Shown piece by piece: positions 61,513 to 64,000 of a DNA stretch of 64,000 nucleotides. Position 1 is the first letter of the stretch; every line of letters begins with the position of its first letter. The notes under the pieces were generated by a model. That model was not told where the DNA came from and searched no databases. It saw only the letters and a list, made by a program, of their open reading frames with translations. The translations under genes and the position numbers were made by a program. This stretch comes from Corynebacterium imitans (GTDB lineage Bacteria > Actinomycetota > Actinomycetes > Mycobacteriales > Mycobacteriaceae), in NCBI RefSeq assembly GCF_000739455.1, contig NZ_CP009211.1, positions 1,933,458-1,997,457 of the forward strand. The letters run 5' to 3'.

Positions 61513-61941
61513 ATGGAAAACATGGATACTGCCGAGGCCCGGGAGGCACTCGCCGCTGTACGCGCAACCGAGGCCCGCGCGACAGCTAGCGCGCAGCGCG
61601 TGCCGTGGCTGCACATCACTGCCACCAGCGTCTGCTTCGGCGCAGGCATGACGCTCACGCTGCTCGGACACGCGTGGGGGCTACTCGTCCTTCTCGTCGG
61701 CATTGTCGGCATCGTATGGATTGAGTTCTCCGCGAAACGCGGAGTACGCACCGCAATGAAGCAGGAGGTGCGCGAGGACCCGAAGCTCAATTGGAAGGCC
61801 GCCATCGCCCCGCTGCTCGCCTACCCAGTGATGATGCTCGCTCAGACCGCCGGCACCACCGCCGTCATCACCCTCGGCGTTCTCTTCACGGTCGGCTTTA
61901 TCGCCGCGTACGGCCTGACCTGGAGCAAGTACCATGACTAA
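61513..61941 (+). CDS. Four-TM membrane protein of unknown function
   Basis: 142 aa. An Ala/Arg helical N-terminus (about 1-28) precedes four TM helices (ITATSVCFGAGMTLTLLGHA, WGLLVLLVGIVGIVWIEF, IAPLLAYPVMMLAQTAGT, VITLGVLFTVGFIAAYGL). Its last 8 bp overlap the winged-helix regulator gene, so the two are coupled; such pairs are common among small membrane protein and PadR/MarR-like regulators. No named family is recognised. Confidence 0.75.
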   Translation: MENMDTAEAREALAAVRATEARATASAQRVPWLHITATSVCFGAGMTLTLLGHAWGLLVLLVGIVGIVWIEFSAKRGVRTAMKQEVREDPKLNWKAAIAPLLAYPVMMLAQTAGTTAVITLGVLFTVGFIAAYGLTWSKYHD

Positions 61942-62260
61942 CCCCATCATTCACCCCATCAACCGGCTCAAAATCTGCGCAGCGCTCAACGCCGCCGGCG
62001 CCTACGAGGGCGAGGTGCGCTACGAGATGCGCTTCGGCACGCTTCGCGACGCCACGCAGCTTTCCGACGCCACGCTGTCCAAACAACTCACCGCCCTGGA
62101 AGAAGCGGGCTATATCACCCGCTTCCGCGAGTACGGGTCCACGAGGCAAAAGGACACGGTGTGGGTCACGCTTACCAGGGAGGGGCGCGCCGCGTTCCTG
62201 GCTCATATGGATGCGCTGGAGGCGCTTGCGAGGGGTGAGGCGGGCGTCGAGAAGCAATAG
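61934..62260 (+). CDS. Winged-helix transcriptional regulator (MarR-like, DUF/pfam13601 type)
   Basis: 108 aa. RLKICAALNAAGAYEGEVRY then LRDATQLSDATLSKQLTALE is the recognition helix and GYITRFREYGSTRQKDTVWV the wing, followed by LTREGRAAFLAHMDALEALA. It matches the small winged-helix regulators that pair with a membrane protein gene. The likely target is its own operon. Confidence 0.85.
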   Translation: MTNPIIHPINRLKICAALNAAGAYEGEVRYEMRFGTLRDATQLSDATLSKQLTALEEAGYITRFREYGSTRQKDTVWVTLTREGRAAFLAHMDALEALARGEAGVEKQ

Positions 62261-62279
62261 CCCAGGTACCCTGTAAACC

Positions 62280-63086
62280 ATGACTTTTCCAGCCCCCGAA
62301 ATCGATTCTTATGCCCTGGTGACCGGCGCGTCGCAGGGGATCGGCGAGGCAATGGCACGCGACCTTGCCGCCGCAGGCTACAACCTCATCCTTGTCGCCC
62401 GGCGCGAGAACCTGCTCATGGAGCTCGCTCGCAAGCTGAGCGACGCGCACGGCATCAACGTGGAAGTGTTCGCGGCAGACCTGGCCAAGCAGCGCGACGT
62501 TGATGCGCTCATCGCGCACATTGCCACGCGCAAGGTCACGCTGTGCATCAATTCCGCGGGCATCGCCAGCTTCGGTCCGTTCATGCGGCAGGACTGGGAG
62601 TACGAGACGAACCAGTTCAACCTCAACGCCACCGCGGTCTTCCGCATCACGAAGGCCGTGCTGGACCAGATGGTGCCGCGTGGCGAGGGTGCGCTGTGCA
62701 ACGTTGGCTCCGCCGCGGGCAACATCCCCATCCCCAACAACGCGACCTACGTCTTCACCAAGGCCGGGGTCAACGCCTTTACCGAGGCGCTGCACTACGA
62801 GCTCAAGGACACCGGCGTACACTGCACGCTGCTCGCCCCGGGTCCGGTGCGCGAAGCCTACGTGCCCGAGGAGGAACAATCCATCGTGGATAAGGTCGTG
62901 CCGGACTTTTTGTGGACGACGTACGAGTCCTGCTCGCGCGATACGCTGCGCGCGATGCGCACCAACAAGCGCCGCGTCGTACCTGGCCCGCTGTCCAAGG
63001 CGATGGATGTGGTGTCCACCTACGGCCCGCGCGGTGTCATTGCCCCGCTGGTGGGCAGCTTTTACGCAAAGATGGGAGAAGAATAA
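62280..63086 (+). CDS. cmrA: SDR oxidoreductase, probable mycolate reductase CmrA
   Basis: 268 aa. NADPH-binding [28 protein letters not shown], and the catalytic [20 protein letters not shown] then K (Ser, and Tyr-x-x-x-Lys). The C-terminal 80 residues fit the CmrA/Rv2509 class. CmrA reduces the 3-keto group of newly condensed mycolate before it is attached to trehalose. The assignment rests on the conserved place directly before orn (Rv2509-Rv2511). A TACCCT lies 7 nt before the ATG. Confidence 0.82.
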   Translation: MTFPAPEIDSYALVTGASQGIGEAMARDLAAAGYNLILVARRENLLMELARKLSDAHGINVEVFAADLAKQRDVDALIAHIATRKVTLCINSAGIASFGPFMRQDWEYETNQFNLNATAVFRITKAVLDQMVPRGEGALCNVGSAAGNIPIPNNATYVFTKAGVNAFTEALHYELKDTGVHCTLLAPGPVREAYVPEEEQSIVDKVVPDFLWTTYESCSRDTLRAMRTNKRRVVPGPLSKAMDVVSTYGPRGVIAPLVGSFYAKMGEE

Positions 63087-63088
63087 CC

Positions 63089-63718
63089 GTGGAAATTCAG
63101 GCCAAAGACAACCGCATCGTCTGGATTGATCTGGAGATGACGGGCCTGGACCCAAAACGTCACGTGATTGTGGAGGTCGCAGCACTCGTCACCGACGCAG
63201 AGCTGAACATTCTCGATGAAGGCCTGGACATCGTCGTCGGCGCAAGCGCGGCGGAGCTTGCCGAGATGGACGACTTTGTCACCAAGATGCACACCGACAA
63301 CGGGCTACTTGATGAGATCAAGGCCTCGACGGTTTCCGTGCGGGAGGCCGAGGACGCGGTGCTTGAACTGCTGGAAAAACACTGCGATCCGGCACACCCG
63401 GCTCCTTTGGCGGGCAACTCCATTGCCACCGACCGCGCTTTCATCCGCGAGCACATGCCCCGCCTGGACGCGGCACTACACTACCGCATGATCGACGTCT
63501 CCACCGTCAAGGAGCTCACGCGCCGCTGGTTCCCCCGCGCCTACTTCAACCAGCCCGATAAGGGCATGGCACACCGCGCGCTGGCGGACATCGTGGAGTC
63601 GATCCGGGAGCTGGATTACTACCGACGCGCCGTGTTCGTGGACACCCCGGGACCGGAAACTGCGGCAGCGGAGCAGGCGAAGCACGACGCTACCGACGCC
63701 TACCAGCAGTTTTTGTAA
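63089..63718 (+). CDS. orn: Oligoribonuclease
   Basis: 209 aa from GTG 63089, 2 bp after the cmrA stop, with GGAGAAGAA upstream. DEDDh residues are [12 protein letters not shown] (Asp, Glu), [15 protein letters not shown] (Asp) and [15 protein letters not shown] (His, Asp). It degrades short RNAs, including the pGpG from cyclic di-GMP. The C-terminus has a ~20-residue Ala-rich tail beyond the core. Confidence 0.97.
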   Translation: MEIQAKDNRIVWIDLEMTGLDPKRHVIVEVAALVTDAELNILDEGLDIVVGASAAELAEMDDFVTKMHTDNGLLDEIKASTVSVREAEDAVLELLEKHCDPAHPAPLAGNSIATDRAFIREHMPRLDAALHYRMIDVSTVKELTRRWFPRAYFNQPDKGMAHRALADIVESIRELDYYRRAVFVDTPGPETAAAEQAKHDATDAYQQFL

Positions 63719-63767
63719 AACATCGTTCGCGTACTAAGGTAGATCCCGCTGCTGAAAACGCAGCGAT

Positions 63768-63841
63768 GGTGGCTGTAGTTCAGCTGGTAGAGCACCAGGT
63801 TGTGATCCTGGGTGTCGCGGGTTCGAGTCCCGTCAGCCACC
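63768..63841 (+). tRNA. tRNA-His (anticodon GTG)
   Basis: The acceptor GTGGCTG pairs with CAGCCAC, and an extra 5' G at 63768 pairs with discriminator C at 63841, the hallmark of tRNA-His. Anticodon stem CCAGG/CCTGG with loop TTGTGAT reads GTG. CCA is not encoded. Confidence 0.97.
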
Positions 63842-63849
63842 CCGAATAG

Positions 63850-63883
63850 TACCCCGTAACCTGCACAAACAGGTTACGGGGTA
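63850..63883 (+). terminator. Strong hairpin after tRNA-His
   Basis: TACCCCGTAACCTG pairs perfectly with CAGGTTACGGGGTA around a 6-nt loop, 9 bp after the tRNA. A weak CATTGCCTTTCC follows. Confidence 0.75.
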
Positions 63884-63925
63884 CATTGCCTTTCCTGAAA
63901 ACTTAAACCCCCTTCAGCATTATTG

Positions 63926-63944
63926 TGTTAGGCTTGCCTAACCG
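63926..63944. promoter_or_regulatory. Candidate DtxR/IdeR iron box
   Basis: The core TTAGGCTTGCCTAA (63928-63941), extended to TTGCCTAACC, fits the DtxR consensus TTAGGTTAGSCTAACCTAA. It lies in the 159 bp after tRNA-His and before the window end, with no gene in between, so the controlled gene should begin just outside. DtxR represses iron-uptake genes when iron is plentiful. Confidence 0.7.
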
Positions 63945-64000
63945 CAGATCCGTGAGTCTCCGCCAGTACGCGGCATACGAGAAGTGTTGAAGGACAGTGA

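Overview
This is high-GC, gene-dense DNA from an actinobacterium, most likely the genus Corynebacterium. The evidence is a mycolate reductase-type SDR (cmrA) beside orn, a glucosyl-phosphoglycerate phosphatase, an RNase E with long charged flanks, paired clpP1/clpP2, a mycothiol-type DsbA reductase, a CopD-CtaG fusion, a DtxR-type box, and a dehydrogenase gene between proB and proA as in C. glutamicum. The backbone follows the order I recall for the mycobacterial comEA to orn segment (Rv2415c to Rv2511).

Layout. 1-10,042 (minus): comEC (cut by the window edge), comEA, degV, gpgP, rsfS, nadD, a secreted cutinase-like esterase, proA, a 2-hydroxyacid dehydrogenase, proB and obgE. 10,180-14,442: an accessory pair, a 1,098-aa beta-helix plus tandem AAA+ ATPase and a divergent gene of unknown function, sitting where obgE would normally follow rpmA. 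14,467-20,530 (minus): rpmA, rplU, rne, a TetR regulator, ndk and a small membrane protein. 20,559-31,028: an acyl-CoA synthetase (plus), then DUF4233, a RimK-like ATP-grasp ligase, folC, valS, mdh, a TetR regulator (plus) and clpX. 31,249-35,573: a hydrolase and a lipoprotein (plus), then clpP2, clpP1 and tig (minus). 35,652-38,231: an AT-richer islet between tRNA-Pro and tRNA-Gly with a degenerate terminase-like ORF, an EEP-family membrane protein and a secreted protein. 38,371-43,232 (plus): a Gly/Asp-rich membrane protein, etfB, etfA, a cytochrome b561-like protein and an aldo/keto reductase. 43,229-47,167: two divergent biotin operons, bioW-bioF and bioA-bioD. 47,189-64,000: a DUF4143 ATPase preceded by three palindromes, rpiB, a DsbA-like reductase, pepN, metB, mscS, glbO, a hotdog thioesterase, ettA, a second SSB, the CtaG/CopD fusion, tRNA-Arg, a LURP-one protein, a membrane protein with a winged-helix regulator, cmrA, orn, tRNA-His and a DtxR-like box.

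Functional themes are proline synthesis (proB/proA), ribosome assembly (rplU, rpmA, obgE, rsfS, ettA), protein quality control (tig, clpP1P2, clpX), pimelate-dependent biotin synthesis (bioW, bioF, bioA, bioD), electron transfer (etfBA with a b-type cytochrome) and mycolate maturation (cmrA). Several genes have a -10-like hexamer 6-8 nt before the start codon and no ribosome binding site, which suggests leaderless mRNAs. The least conventional parts are the beta-helix/AAA+ cassette, the triple palindrome before the DUF4143 ATPase, the tRNA-flanked islet, and the repeat-bearing cytochrome beside etfBA. I saw no CRISPR array, insertion sequence or rRNA gene.
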